DNA from: Solirubrobacteraceae bacterium
Lineage (GTDB): Bacteria; Actinomycetota; Thermoleophilia; Solirubrobacterales; Solirubrobacteraceae
Direction of reading: 5' to 3'
NCBI GenBank assembly: GCA_017882405.1
Contig: JADGPO010000042.1
Coordinates: 1-64,000 of the forward strand
Length of the DNA: 64,000 bases
The notes under the pieces are model-generated. The model was given only the letters and a program-made list of their open reading frames with translations, was not told the DNA's origin and did no database searches. The position numbers and the translations under genes are program-made. Positions 45,014 to 53,497 of this stretch are shown here, in pieces. Positions within the stretch are counted from its first letter, which is position 1, and every line of letters starts with the position of its first letter.

Positions 45014-45475
45014 ATGAACTTCAAGGCGCTCGATCGCGGCGAGCTCGTGGCGATCGTCGGGGGGACCCTGCTGGGCATATCGCTGTTTCTGGACTGGTAC
45101 ACGCTGGGTAACCGGCACGCGATTCTGGCCAGCTGCCGCGGGCCGAAATCGACCTGCACCGGCTGGGAGGCGCTGACGTTTCTGCGCTTCATCCTGCTGA
45201 TCGCCGCCGTCGCGCCGGTGATCCTCGCCTACATCATCGTCCGCGGTCACGCGCTCTCCTGGCCGCGCGGCGAGCTGACCGCCGTGACTGCGCTGGTCGC
45301 CCTGGTGCTGACCCTGTTCGTCGGCCCGGTCGACCACCCCGGTGTGCCGCCTGGGGAGATCGCGCTGGCCACGGGGTGGTTCGTGGCGCTAGGCGCCGAC
45401 CTGCTGATCCTGTCCGGTTCGATCTGGCGCTCGCAAGAGAGCGGCGCGCGCCGCAAGCCCCCGGGGGTCCTATGA
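45014..45475 (+). CDS. Four-helix membrane protein, function unknown
   Basis: A 153-residue protein with about four membrane helices (ELVAIVGGTLLGISLFLDW; FLRFILLIAAVAPVILAYI; ALVALVLTLFVGP; TGWFVALGADLLILSGSIW) and a cysteine pair in the first loop (ASCRGPKSTCTG). The stop overlaps the glpX start (ATGA). ATG 45014 chosen. No family name offered. Confidence 0.7.
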   Translation: MNFKALDRGELVAIVGGTLLGISLFLDWYTLGNRHAILASCRGPKSTCTGWEALTFLRFILLIAAVAPVILAYIIVRGHALSWPRGELTAVTALVALVLTLFVGPVDHPGVPPGEIALATGWFVALGADLLILSGSIWRSQESGARRKPPGVL

Positions 45476-46473
45476 GCGTCCAGTCCTCTAACAAGCCCGA
45501 CCGCAACCTCGCCCTCGAGCTGGTCCGGGTGACCGAGGCGGCCGCGCTGGCCGCCGCGCGGGAGGTCGGCCGCGGCGACAAGGAGGGCGCCGACCAGGCC
45601 GCCGTGGATGCGATGCGCAATGTGCTGGACACGGTCTCGATGGACGGCGTGGTCGTGATCGGCGAGGGCGAGAAGGACGAGGCTCCGATGCTCTACAACG
45701 GCGAGCAGATCGGCGACGGCAGGCCCCCGCAGGTCGACGTCGCCGTCGATCCCCTTGAGGGCACCCGCCTGACGGCGCTGGGGATGCCCAACGCGGTGGC
45801 GGTGATCGCGCTCTCCGAGCGCGGCACGATGTTCGACCCCGGGCCCTGCGTGTACATGGAGAAGATCGCCGGCGGTCCCGAGATCGCCGACCTCCTGGAC
45901 CTCGACCGGCCGCTGGGCGAGACCCTCGGATTGATCGCCGAGCGCAAGCGCACCGACATCCGCGACGTGATGGTCGTGATGCTCGATCGCGAACGCCACC
46001 ACGACGCCATGCGCCAGGTTCGCGAGGCCGGCGCCCGCGTGCGGCTGATCACCGACGGCGACGTGGCCGGCTCGCTGCTGGCGGTCTCCGACAACACCAA
46101 TGTCGACCTGCTGTGGGGGATCGGGGGCACGCCCGAGGGCGTGATCTCGGCGGCCGCGATCAAGTGCATCGGCGGCCAGCTGCTGGGACGGCTGCACGTG
46201 CGCGATGACGCTGAGCGCGACGCGGCCGTGGCGGCCGGCTACGACCTCGATCGCGTGCTCACCTGCGACGACCTGGTCGCCGGGGACAACGCGTTCTTCT
46301 CGGCCACCGGGGTCACCGACGGGGACGTGCTGCAGGGGGTCCGCTACCAGGGCGACCGGGGTGCCAGCACCGAGTCGCTGGTGATGCGCTCGCGGTCGGG
46401 CACGGTGAGGCGCGTGTCGGCCCGCCACGACCGCACCAAGATGCGCGCGCTGGGCATAACCACCTACGGCTGA
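45472..46473 (+). CDS. glpX: Class II fructose-1,6-bisphosphatase (GlpX)
   Basis: A 333-residue metal-dependent phosphatase of gluconeogenesis. Motifs: VVVIGEGEKDEAPMLYNGEQ, VDVAVDPLEGTRLTALGMPN, and VISAAAIKCIGGQLLGRL. Length is as usual for the class. The first Met overlaps the stop of the small membrane protein. It converges on the minus-strand gene ending at 46464, overlapping by ten bases. Confidence 0.95.
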   Translation: MSVQSSNKPDRNLALELVRVTEAAALAAAREVGRGDKEGADQAAVDAMRNVLDTVSMDGVVVIGEGEKDEAPMLYNGEQIGDGRPPQVDVAVDPLEGTRLTALGMPNAVAVIALSERGTMFDPGPCVYMEKIAGGPEIADLLDLDRPLGETLGLIAERKRTDIRDVMVVMLDRERHHDAMRQVREAGARVRLITDGDVAGSLLAVSDNTNVDLLWGIGGTPEGVISAAAIKCIGGQLLGRLHVRDDAERDAAVAAGYDLDRVLTCDDLVAGDNAFFSATGVTDGDVLQGVRYQGDRGASTESLVMRSRSGTVRRVSARHDRTKMRALGITTYG

Positions 46474-47153
46474 TCAGCGTCGGCGAGCTCGCCGATCTTG
46501 GATTCGGCCAGGTCGAGCTTGGCCAGCGAGCGCAGGAACGCATTGGTCACCAGCACGTGGATCGCCGACTGGGTCATCTCGTAGACCGGGATGCTGAAGC
46601 CGACGGCGATCGAGGGGAAGAAGTTGGCGACCTCCACCTCGATCAGCAGCCTGCGCTTGCCGGGTGGATCTCCGGCCTGAGGCGGCTCGCGCCGGACGTC
46701 GAGCGCCAGGAATCCACAGCCGCGGCCGGCACGCGCCACCAGCAGGCCGTCGCGAATCCGCCAGCTGACCGTGCCGTGGTCGTCCTCGAGCGTGTACCGC
46801 GGCTTTTCGAAGCGCAGCAACGTCAGCGGCCGGGCGATCAGCACCACCGAGCGGCTGTCGTCGTCGTATATGACCCGGATCAGGCCCAGCGTGACCCGGG
46901 AGAGAAAGCGCCAGTAGGTCCGCGCCAGGTTCTCGAGGTTGGCCGGCGTCCACAGGCTCTCCATCTCGCTCTCGTCGACGGTCAGCTGGGCCGACTGAAC
47001 CGAGCGCACAGCTCGGTCGCGCTGGATCACCGTCGACTTGCGCGGCGAGACGATCACCGCGTGAGCGGGCAGCTGACGGCGGCGCAGGCGCCGCAGGCCG
47101 CGCACCGCGAATGCGGACACGGCAGCGAGCGCGATCAGGAGCGGGGCGAGCAC
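46464..47153 (-). CDS. Membrane-anchored conserved-looking hypothetical protein
   Basis: A 229-residue protein with one N-terminal membrane helix (MLAPLLIALAAVSAFAVRGL) and a cytoplasmic mixed alpha/beta body (TVDESEMESLWTPANLENLA; VVLIARPLTLLRFEKPRYTL; VEVANFFPSIAVGFSIPVY). No catalytic motif found. It lies 12 bases downstream of moeA on the same strand. Confidence 0.65.
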   Translation of the reverse strand: MLAPLLIALAAVSAFAVRGLRRLRRRQLPAHAVIVSPRKSTVIQRDRAVRSVQSAQLTVDESEMESLWTPANLENLARTYWRFLSRVTLGLIRVIYDDDSRSVVLIARPLTLLRFEKPRYTLEDDHGTVSWRIRDGLLVARAGRGCGFLALDVRREPPQAGDPPGKRRLLIEVEVANFFPSIAVGFSIPVYEMTQSAIHVLVTNAFLRSLAKLDLAESKIGELADADQP

Positions 47154-47165
47154 GGTGGGCGTCGG

Positions 47166-48386
47166 TCAGCGAGCGAGTGGCTCGAGCGAGACGAGCGACC
47201 CCGCGGGAAGCACGCCGTCGCCCATAGGGATCATCGCCAGCGCGTCGGCGGCCAGCAACGAGGTGAGGATGTGTGAGCCCTGGGCGCCGTTGGGAAAGGC
47301 GGTCGGGCGCAGCTGCGGGCCGCCGATCTCCAGACGGACCCGGATCGCCTGGTCGCGGCGCGGGTTGCGCATGACCTCGGTGGCCAGCGCCGCCTCGGCG
47401 TAGGGTGGGCGCGGCACCGGCGCGCCCTGCAGCGCGGCCAGCGCGGGCGCGACGAACAGCGAGAACGTGACCACCGCCGACACCGGGTTGCCGGGCAGGC
47501 CGAAAACCAGCGGCTGGGTGGGGATCGACCTCCCGATGCCGAACCAGGTCGGTTTGCCCGGCTGCAGCGCGACCGACCAGAACACCTCGTCGACGCCCAG
47601 CTCGCAGAGCGCCGGCTTCACGTGATCGTGAGGGCCGACCGAGACGCCGCCGGAGATGATCACCACGTCGGCTTGGTGGAGCGCCTCGCCGATGCCCCGC
47701 TCGGTGGCGCCACGGTCGTCGGGCAGCCGCTGGGCGGGTGCCGCGAGCGCGCCGGCGCCGGTGACCAGGCCGACCAGCATCGGCGCGTTGGAGTTGTGGA
47801 TCTCGCCCGGCCCGAGCGGCGCACCGGGAGCCCGCAGCTCGTCGCCGGTGCACAGGACCGTCACCCGGGGGCGGCGGGACGCCGACAGCGTGCCCACGCC
47901 GGCGGCCACGGCGGCCCCGAGATCGACCGCGCGCAGGCGCGTGCCGGCGGTCAGCTGCAACGCGCCGGCGCGCATGTCCTCGCCGGCCCCGCGGACGTGC
48001 TGGCCGGTGGTCGCGGCGGCCCGGGTCTCGATCTCGTCGGCCTCGCGGCTGACCTCCTCCTGGGGGATCACCGCGGTGGCACCCGCGGGGATGGCGGCGC
48101 CGGTGGAGACCCGGATCCCCTCGCCCTCGCCCAGCCGGCCGGTGGCGGGCGTGCCGGCGCGCGACTCGCCGACGATCGTGAGGCGCCGGCCCGAGTCGCC
48201 GGCGAGGATCGCATAGCCGTCCATCGCCGAGCAGGGGAACGGCGGCACGTCCTCGGTGGCACGCACGTCGTCGGCGAGCACCCGGCCGAGCGCATCGTCG
48301 ATCGCGACCGGCTCGGGATCGAGCGGCTCGATCCCCTCGAGCACGCTTTCGCGCGCCTGGGCGACGGTGATCAGCGTGGTCGACAT
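47166..48386 (-). CDS. moeA: Molybdopterin molybdenumtransferase
   Basis: A 406-residue enzyme inserting molybdate into adenylylated molybdopterin. Motifs: AMDGYAILAGDSGR, TGAAIPAGATAVIPQEEV, TGDELRAPG, NSNAPMLVGLVTGAGA, IISGGVSVGPHDH and GLPGNPVSAVVTFSLF, plus a C-terminal beta domain. ATG 48386 follows a 90-base gap to the divergent GGDEF-like gene. Longer reading upstream is low-complexity Pro/Arg sequence and is rejected. Confidence 0.94.
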   Translation of the reverse strand: MSTTLITVAQARESVLEGIEPLDPEPVAIDDALGRVLADDVRATEDVPPFPCSAMDGYAILAGDSGRRLTIVGESRAGTPATGRLGEGEGIRVSTGAAIPAGATAVIPQEEVSREADEIETRAAATTGQHVRGAGEDMRAGALQLTAGTRLRAVDLGAAVAAGVGTLSASRRPRVTVLCTGDELRAPGAPLGPGEIHNSNAPMLVGLVTGAGALAAPAQRLPDDRGATERGIGEALHQADVVIISGGVSVGPHDHVKPALCELGVDEVFWSVALQPGKPTWFGIGRSIPTQPLVFGLPGNPVSAVVTFSLFVAPALAALQGAPVPRPPYAEAALATEVMRNPRRDQAIRVRLEIGGPQLRPTAFPNGAQGSHILTSLLAADALAMIPMGDGVLPAGSLVSLEPLAR

Positions 48387-48475
48387 GGCGATCTCATCGG
48401 GTGGACGGATTTCCCAGCATATTGCCCCCCGGTCCTGGTCTGCCCGCCGCGCGGGCGGCGTGATAGAAGTGCGCA

Positions 48476-49582
48476 ATGCCGCCTTCCCCACCGCGTCGGC
48501 GACGAGCCCGCCCCGTCGCCGACGCTCCGATCGACGGGCTCCTGTCCCGTACGACGGAGCTGGCCAAGGGATGGCTGCTGGCGCTGCTCGAGCAGGCTCC
48601 GTTGCAGAGCGCGCCGCTCCTGCTGGGGGCGGGGCGGGCGGGGCGGGAGGGGCTGGTACACGAGGGTCCGCAGCTGTGCGGCGCCGTGCTGCGCGCGCTG
48701 GCCGATGATCTGGAGCTGCGGCGGCTGGAGCCCGGTGGCCCGCTCGGCGGCCTGGCGGCCCGGACGGGGGAGCTCGCCGGCGCGGGCGGGGACCCGGCGG
48801 CAGCCGTGCGGGCGGTCGATGCCCTCGGCGATGTGCTGTGGGCGGCGTTGCGCGAGGAGCTGCGGGAGCCCGACCCCGACCTGATCTCCGATCTGGCGCA
48901 ACGGCTGGCGCTCGTGTGCGGTCTGCTGCGGGTGGCCGCGCTGGAGCGCGGCGAGACGCTCGGCGGCGGTCCGGCGGAGGGTGTGCCCGACGCCCGGGAC
49001 ACGGCGGTGGCCGTCTCGGCTCCGTCCCGAGATCCCGGGACGGGGCCCGTCGCCTCGTCGTCGGTCCCGGCATCCCCGACCGCGACGGTCCCCTCGCCGC
49101 CGTCCTCAGATTCCGCGACGGCCGTCCCCGGGCGCTCGCCGTCCGCGGATGCGCTGTGGGTGGGTGCGCTGGAGGACGAGCTGCTGCGCGCCGACGGGTT
49201 GCCGCTGTCGCTGCTCCTGGCCGAGATGGAGGACGCGGAGCGCGTCAGCGCCACCGAGAGCACGGCGGCGGCCACGGCCGCCTTCGAGCACTTCGCCCGC
49301 GCCGTGCGGAGCGTCGTGCGCCACCAGGACATCCTCGTGTGCGAGTCAGACAGCCGCGCCTGGATCATCGCCCGCGACACGGCCCGCTCTGACGCGCAGG
49401 CGCTGGGCTCGCGAGTGGCCGACGCGGTGGGGGCGGGCCCGGCCTGGCGCGGAGCCCCACTGACCGCCAGCGTGGGCGTGGCCGTGTTGGGCGAGGATGG
49501 GCATACGTCGAACCAGCTGATCGAGGCTGCCGAGGAGGCGCGCTTCGCCGCCTCGGCCAGCGGGACCGGGGTCGCCCGCTGA
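48476..49582 (+). CDS. GGDEF-like (degenerate) protein with helical N-terminal region
   Basis: A 368-residue protein. Residues 15-150 form a helical, Leu/Ala-rich region; residues 165-230 are a Ser/Pro/Asp-rich linker; the C-terminal 140 residues resemble a nucleotidyl-cyclase fold (LPLSLLLAEMEDAERVSATE, VVRHQDILVCESDSRAWIIA, APLTASVGVAVLGEDGHTSN). The GGDEF catalytic signature is not present (position occupied by ESDSRAW), so cyclic-di-GMP synthesis is unlikely. It may be a nucleotide-sensing or inactive regulator. Confidence 0.55.
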   Translation: MPPSPPRRRRARPVADAPIDGLLSRTTELAKGWLLALLEQAPLQSAPLLLGAGRAGREGLVHEGPQLCGAVLRALADDLELRRLEPGGPLGGLAARTGELAGAGGDPAAAVRAVDALGDVLWAALREELREPDPDLISDLAQRLALVCGLLRVAALERGETLGGGPAEGVPDARDTAVAVSAPSRDPGTGPVASSSVPASPTATVPSPPSSDSATAVPGRSPSADALWVGALEDELLRADGLPLSLLLAEMEDAERVSATESTAAATAAFEHFARAVRSVVRHQDILVCESDSRAWIIARDTARSDAQALGSRVADAVGAGPAWRGAPLTASVGVAVLGEDGHTSNQLIEAAEEARFAASASGTGVAR

Positions 49583-49594
49583 AGGCAGGTCCGT

Positions 49595-49652
49595 GTGGGC
49601 GATTTGGGAACTGTACGTTCCAACATCGCCCACGCAACCGAGTGGTTGCGTG
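49595..49652. terminator. Two overlapping hairpins between convergent genes
   Basis: Hairpin 1 pairs GTGGGCGAT (49595-49603) with ATCGCCCAC (49625-49633), with further pairing inside. Hairpin 2 pairs CACGCAACC (49631-49639) with GGTTGCGTG (49644-49652) round a 4-base loop. They share the bases CAC at 49631-49633, so their full stems are mutually exclusive. They sit between the stops at 49582 (+) and 49657 (-), suiting a two-way terminator in GC-rich DNA. No T-run is present. Confidence 0.5.
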
Positions 49653-49656
49653 GCGG

Positions 49657-50445
49657 TCAGCGAGTGGGGAGAGACACGGCGTCGATGGTCGCGACGCCTT
49701 CGATCCCGAGCACCTGGGCGGTTGCCGCGGTCAGGTCCCAGTCGCGGCCGGCGACATAGGGACCGTGATCGATCACCGGCACGGTCAGCGTGCGGCCGTG
49801 AAAGTAGATCGCGACGCCCATCCCGCACGGCAGCGTCTTGTTGGCGAGTCCGATCGTGCTCTTGGTGAGCGTCGTCCCACAGGCGGTCTTCGTGCCGTAC
49901 ATGCCGGGCCCATACCAGCTGGCCTTGGACGGCCGGTAGACGGTCGTCGTCAGCGAAGGGGTGACCGAGGCCGAGTTGGCGCTGTCGGCAGAGGTGATCA
50001 CCGCGCGCACCGCGAAGCGCCCGATGTGGTTGGTTTGCCAGGTGGCGGTGAACGAACCGTCCGGGCCGGCGGTGGCATTCACCGTCGGGGCCCATTGCCA
50101 GTTCGTCTGATGCCCGGAGCGCTCGATCTCGATCGTCTTTCCGGCGGGCGCGGTGCCGGTGAAGCTGAGGCTCCTGCGCAGGACGGCGGAGGCCCGGGTG
50201 CGCAGCGTGATCCCGCTGCCGGTGGTGCTGACGGTGATGTCACCGCTCTGCAGCGCGGGGCTCGTGCTCGCCACCGGGGTGGTGCTCTGATTGCCGCTGG
50301 TCGCTGGGCCCGCTGAGCCCGTCGAGCCGGAGCTCCGCCCGCTCAGTCCCGATCCGCCCGAGGCGGCCCCCGCGGCCGTCGGGAGGGCCAGCGCGGCGCA
50401 CAGCAGCGCGAGCAGGGGATAGATGTGTCGGCGTCTTCTCACCAT
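49657..50445 (-). CDS. RlpA-like double-psi beta-barrel protein, exported
   Basis: About 262 residues: signal peptide (IYPLLALLCAALALPTAAGA), a Ser/Gly/Thr-rich linker, a beta-sandwich-like middle (GRFAVRAVITSADSANSASV), then the RlpA/expansin-type double-psi barrel at about 180-262 (SKASWYGPGMYGTKTACG with conserved H/D later in PVIDHGPYV). RlpA proteins are lytic transglycosylases for denuded glycan strands or related wall enzymes. The start at ATG 50445 (MVRRRRHIYP) is chosen; ATG 50457 is four codons longer. The start codon lies inside a hairpin with the c-di-AMP riboswitch core. Confidence 0.8.
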   Translation of the reverse strand: MVRRRRHIYPLLALLCAALALPTAAGAASGGSGLSGRSSGSTGSAGPATSGNQSTTPVASTSPALQSGDITVSTTGSGITLRTRASAVLRRSLSFTGTAPAGKTIEIERSGHQTNWQWAPTVNATAGPDGSFTATWQTNHIGRFAVRAVITSADSANSASVTPSLTTTVYRPSKASWYGPGMYGTKTACGTTLTKSTIGLANKTLPCGMGVAIYFHGRTLTVPVIDHGPYVAGRDWDLTAATAQVLGIEGVATIDAVSLPTR

Positions 50446-50606
50446 CGTTCGGTACATCTGGGTTCATGCCTACGAGGTGAGCTGACGGGCTCGCGTCTGG
50501 GGTGACGCTACGGTCCTTTGCGGGACCGATTCGCCCCGGCGGATCTGACTTTCAGATCCGCAAGTGGTTCCCCCGCCGGTCGCGCCCTGAGGCGAGACCG
50601 CTCGGC
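50438..50606 (-). ncRNA. c-di-AMP (ydaO-yuaA) riboswitch before the RlpA-like gene
   Basis: Read on the minus strand, the core elements occur in order: GCCGAGC at the 5' edge (50606), GGGGGAACCAC, GGGGCGAATCGG, CGTAGCG, GAGCCCGTCAGCTCACC and the closing CGTAGGC (ending 50468), about 139 bases. CTCACC of the core (plus-strand complement at 50476-50481) can pair with GGTGAG (50438-50443), which covers the ATG of the RlpA-like gene at 50443-50445. This is the same platform design as the riboswitch at 39628-39782. Confidence 0.88.
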
Positions 50607-50618
50607 TGATGGCGAGTG

Positions 50619-50624
50619 AGTATA
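50619..50624 (-). promoter_or_regulatory. Candidate -10 element (TATACT) of the second riboswitch transcript
   Basis: TATACT on the minus strand ends 13 bases before the aptamer edge at 50606, the expected position for a promoter starting transcription at the riboswitch. The -35 region is not obvious. Confidence 0.4.
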
Positions 50625-50660
50625 CGTAACGCGGCGACGAACGTCGGGCCGCTCGCCCGG

Positions 50661-51068
50661 TCAGGCGGTCCGGCCGAGATACTCCGCGTCGTTGACGTGG
50701 CGCCCCCAGCGGGCGGGGGAACCGTCCTCGCCTGCCTCCTGGATCGCCAGATGGATCATCGCGTGGCCGGGGCTGGCGCCGTGCCAGTGATTCTCCCCGG
50801 GGGCGAAGCGCACCGAGGTCCCGGGGCCGATGTCGACGACGTCGCGGCCCTCGCTCTGCACCCGGGCCACGCCGTGCAGCACGTGCAGGATCTGGCCGTA
50901 GGGGTGGGTGTGCCACGCCGTACGCGCGCCGTCGGCGAACGAGACGAGGTTGGCCTGCGTGCGTCCGGGGGCCTCGGCCGCGCCCACGGCCTGGATCGAG
51001 ACGGCGCCGGTGAACCACTCGGCCGGGCCGGTGAGCGTCTGCGCGTCGGGCGTGGGAGTGATGTCCAC
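50661..51068 (-). CDS. Cupin-domain protein
   Basis: A 135-residue single cupin barrel with metal ligands in TAWHTHPYGQILHVLHG and the second motif HWHGASPGHAMIHLAI. Related to the small quercetinase/carboxymuconolactone-associated cupins in the (R)-mandelonitrile lyase-like group; function not determined. Start ATG 51068. Confidence 0.85.
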   Translation of the reverse strand: MDITPTPDAQTLTGPAEWFTGAVSIQAVGAAEAPGRTQANLVSFADGARTAWHTHPYGQILHVLHGVARVQSEGRDVVDIGPGTSVRFAPGENHWHGASPGHAMIHLAIQEAGEDGSPARWGRHVNDAEYLGRTA

Positions 51069-51079
51069 TTGCCCGAGGC

Positions 51080-51577
51080 TCAGCGTCGGGGAAGGCGCGA
51101 GAGCGTGCGGCGCAGTGCCCGGGCGCTGGCCTGCAGGCCGATCTCGGCCAGCTCGGCGGCCGCCTGGACGGCCGTCTCGACCGCGCCCGGGGCGGGCGAC
51201 GGCGGGGGAGCGAGCTCACGTGCCGGCTTGCGCGGGGCACTCGGCTTGGCGGCGGCGGTGCCGGGCTGGACGGCGCGCTTGGGAGGGCCGTCGGGCTTGG
51301 CGGCGGCGGCGGTGCGTGCGGCCTTCGCCTTGGGGGCAGCGGCTGCCTTGGCCGTCGGCGTGGCCTTGGCCGCGGCGCGTGCGGGATTCGCCTTGGCAGC
51401 AGCGCGTGCGGGCTTTGCCCGGGGCGCGGCGGCGGGCTTCGTCGCGGGCGCGGCCACCGCCTCAGCGTCGGCGCTGGACGGCTCCGCCGTGGGTACGTCG
51501 GGGCGTTTGTCGCTGCGCCGATGGGGCCGCGTGTGGGGCAGGGAACCGAGGACTCCGGGCTGGCGCTGTTTGCTCAT
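51080..51577 (-). CDS. Ala/Lys/Pro-rich low-complexity protein
   Basis: A 165-residue protein. Residues 1-25 are basic (SKQRQPGVLGSLPHTRPHRR); residues 35-125 consist of Ala-Lys-Pro repeats like histone H1 tails (ARAAAKANPARAAAKATPTA); the last 45 residues form an amphipathic helix (VETAVQAAAELAEIGLQASA, ALRRTLSRLPRR). It could bind DNA, RNA or an acidic surface. It follows the rpoD promoter region divergently. No family assigned. Confidence 0.55.
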   Translation of the reverse strand: MSKQRQPGVLGSLPHTRPHRRSDKRPDVPTAEPSSADAEAVAAPATKPAAAPRAKPARAAAKANPARAAAKATPTAKAAAAPKAKAARTAAAAKPDGPPKRAVQPGTAAAKPSAPRKPARELAPPPSPAPGAVETAVQAAAELAEIGLQASARALRRTLSRLPRR

Positions 51578-51754
51578 CGTGCTCCATGATCGCGCACCGC
51601 GGTCGCGCGCGTCGGTTCCCAGTCAATTTTCGGCGTAACTTTGCGGCGCTTCTGGTTGTTCTATGTATAGAGGTGAACGACGGCGCCGGGAGCAGGCGCT
51701 CAAAGCGCACTCGGGCGGCACGCCCTTACGCTCCTCCAGGCCCCGTCGCCGACC

Positions 51755-51782
51755 TTGCCTTCAAAAGTATAGTGTCTATAGT
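51755..51782 (+). promoter_or_regulatory. Sigma-70-type promoter of the principal sigma factor gene
   Basis: TTGCCT (51755-51760) and TATAGT (51777-51782) are separated by 16 bases in an AT-rich island of an otherwise GC-rich region, 36 bases before the first ATG of the sigma gene. This is the clearest housekeeping-type promoter in the window. Confidence 0.6.
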
Positions 51783-51818
51783 CACTGGCTATGTTTGAGT
51801 AGCGGGCCTACGCTCTAG

Positions 51819-53003
51819 ATGAGCCAGGTCCGAGTGGTAGCAACTCAGCGCCGGTACCGCCAGGGCCGCCGCCAACGACGGAAACGACGGAAACGGAAAC
51901 AGATGTCTGTAGCGGAACTGCAGGAACTCGAAGAGATCAAGGGCCTGGTCAACCGTGGCCAGCAGCTCGGCGTGCTCACGTATTCGGAGATCGCCGGCGC
52001 CGTCTCCGAGCTCGATCTGGACGAAGCCGACGTAGAAGAGCTGCACGGCTTCCTCGAGCGCGCCGAGATCGAGCTCGTGGAGGAGGTCGATCCCGCCCTG
52101 GCCGCCACCGAGGTGGAACGCGCGCCCGACAAGCGCGGCCGCCGCAAGGCCAAGACGGCACTCGATCTCAAGCCGGACATGACGACCGACTCGCTGCAGC
52201 TGTTCCTCAAGGACATCGGCAAGGTCCGCCTGCTGACTGCCCAGGAGGAGGTCGACCTGGCCAAGCGGATCGAGCGCGGCGATCTGGACGCCAAGCAGAA
52301 GATGGTCGAGTCAAACCTGCGCCTTGTCGTCTCGATCGCCAAGAACTACCGCAACCAGGGTCTCCCGTTCCTGGACCTGATCCAGGAGGGGACGCTCGGA
52401 CTGGTCCGTGCCGCCGAGAAGTTCGACTACCGCAAGGGCTTCAAGTTCTCCACCTACGCCACCTGGTGGATCCGCCAGGCGATCGCCCGTGCGCTGGCCG
52501 ACAAGGCCCGCACGATTCGCATCCCGGTCCACGTGGTCGAGAAGCTCAACAAGATCGGCCGCGCCGAGCGAAAGCTCGTCACCGAGCTGGGTCGCGAGCC
52601 CACCGCCGAGGAGATCGCCGAGGTGACCGGGATCGAGCCCGAGGAGGTCGAGTCGATCAAGCGCTCGGCTCAGGCTCCGGTTTCGCTGGAGAAGCCGGTG
52701 GGCGACGAGGAGGAGTCCGAGTTCGGCCAGTTCATCGCCGACGAGCGGGCGGAGTCCCCCTACGAGCGTGCTGCCGAGATCCTCACCAAGGAGGCCCTGC
52801 GCGAGGCGCTGGAGAACCTCAGCTACCGCGAGCGCCGCGTGCTCGAGCTGCGCTACGGCCTGGGCGGCGAGCACCCTCGCACGCTGGACGAGGTGGGCCG
52901 CACGTTCAACGTCACGCGCGAGCGGATCCGCCAGATCGAGAACCAGTCGCTCAAGAAGCTGCAGTCGCTGGCCGAGGCGCAGAAGCTGCGCGACGTCGCC
53001 TAG
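51819..53003 (+). CDS. rpoD: Principal RNA polymerase sigma factor (RpoD/SigA)
   Basis: A 394-residue housekeeping sigma: region 1.2 ([20 protein letters not shown]), region 2 ([40 protein letters not shown]), region 3 and region 4 ([38 protein letters not shown]). The long acidic region 1.1 is shortened. The ATG at 51819 gives a very basic N-terminus of 28 residues ([19 protein letters not shown]); the ATG at 51903 ([16 protein letters not shown]) could be the real start, with a GGAAAC-repeat leader. Confidence 0.94.
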   Translation: MSQVRVVATQRRYRQGRRQRRKRRKRKQMSVAELQELEEIKGLVNRGQQLGVLTYSEIAGAVSELDLDEADVEELHGFLERAEIELVEEVDPALAATEVERAPDKRGRRKAKTALDLKPDMTTDSLQLFLKDIGKVRLLTAQEEVDLAKRIERGDLDAKQKMVESNLRLVVSIAKNYRNQGLPFLDLIQEGTLGLVRAAEKFDYRKGFKFSTYATWWIRQAIARALADKARTIRIPVHVVEKLNKIGRAERKLVTELGREPTAEEIAEVTGIEPEEVESIKRSAQAPVSLEKPVGDEEESEFGQFIADERAESPYERAAEILTKEALREALENLSYRERRVLELRYGLGGEHPRTLDEVGRTFNVTRERIRQIENQSLKKLQSLAEAQKLRDVA

Positions 53004-53131
53004 CCCCTCGGACCCGAGCACTTTCACAACACCGTGAAGTAGAGCGTCGCCGCGGGATCGCCTTCCGGGCCGTTCGGACCGGTCCGGACGCGCTTCAGTT
53101 CGTGAAGTACTGCGCTAGAATCAGCGTTTAG
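53004..53131. other. Intergenic region between rpoD and the HxlR gene
   Basis: It holds two CGTGAAGTA copies (about 53031 and 53101), 70 bases apart, and a CTCGG-AC-CCGAG mini-dyad near 53008. No open frame or terminator is convincing. Confidence 0.4.
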
Positions 53132-53497
53132 ATGCCAACAAGCGAAACATGTCCGGTCTGTCGCACGGCAGAGATAGTGTGCGGCAAGTGGACGTTGCTG
53201 GTGATACGGGACCTCGCGGACGGTCGCTCCCGATTCTGTGAGCTGGAGCGCTCGCTGCGGGGGATCAGCCCCCGAACCCTGTCCCTGCGTCTGCGGGGGC
53301 TGGAGGAAGAGGGCATCGTGGAGCGCCGGACGTTTCCCGAGGTGCCGCCCCGCGTCGAGTACGTGCTCACGCGCAAGGGCCGTGCCCTGGTGCCGCTGAT
53401 CGAGGACATGCGCGCCTACGGGCGCCAATGGCTGGGCGCCGACTGCGGCGAGGAGCTCGACTCCGCAGACGAGCTCGAGCCGGCCGTCTTCGCCTGA
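53132..53497 (+). CDS. HxlR-family transcriptional regulator
   Basis: A 121-residue winged helix with the HxlR signature (CPVCRTAEIVCGKWTLLVI, GISPRTLSLRLRGLEEEGIV, PPRVEYVLTRKGRALVPLI). The N-terminal cysteines (CPVC) are typical of redox or formaldehyde-type HxlR sensors. The upstream region carries two CGTGAAGTA copies (about 53031 and 53101) that may be its operator. Confidence 0.9.
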   Translation: MPTSETCPVCRTAEIVCGKWTLLVIRDLADGRSRFCELERSLRGISPRTLSLRLRGLEEEGIVERRTFPEVPPRVEYVLTRKGRALVPLIEDMRAYGRQWLGADCGEELDSADELEPAVFA

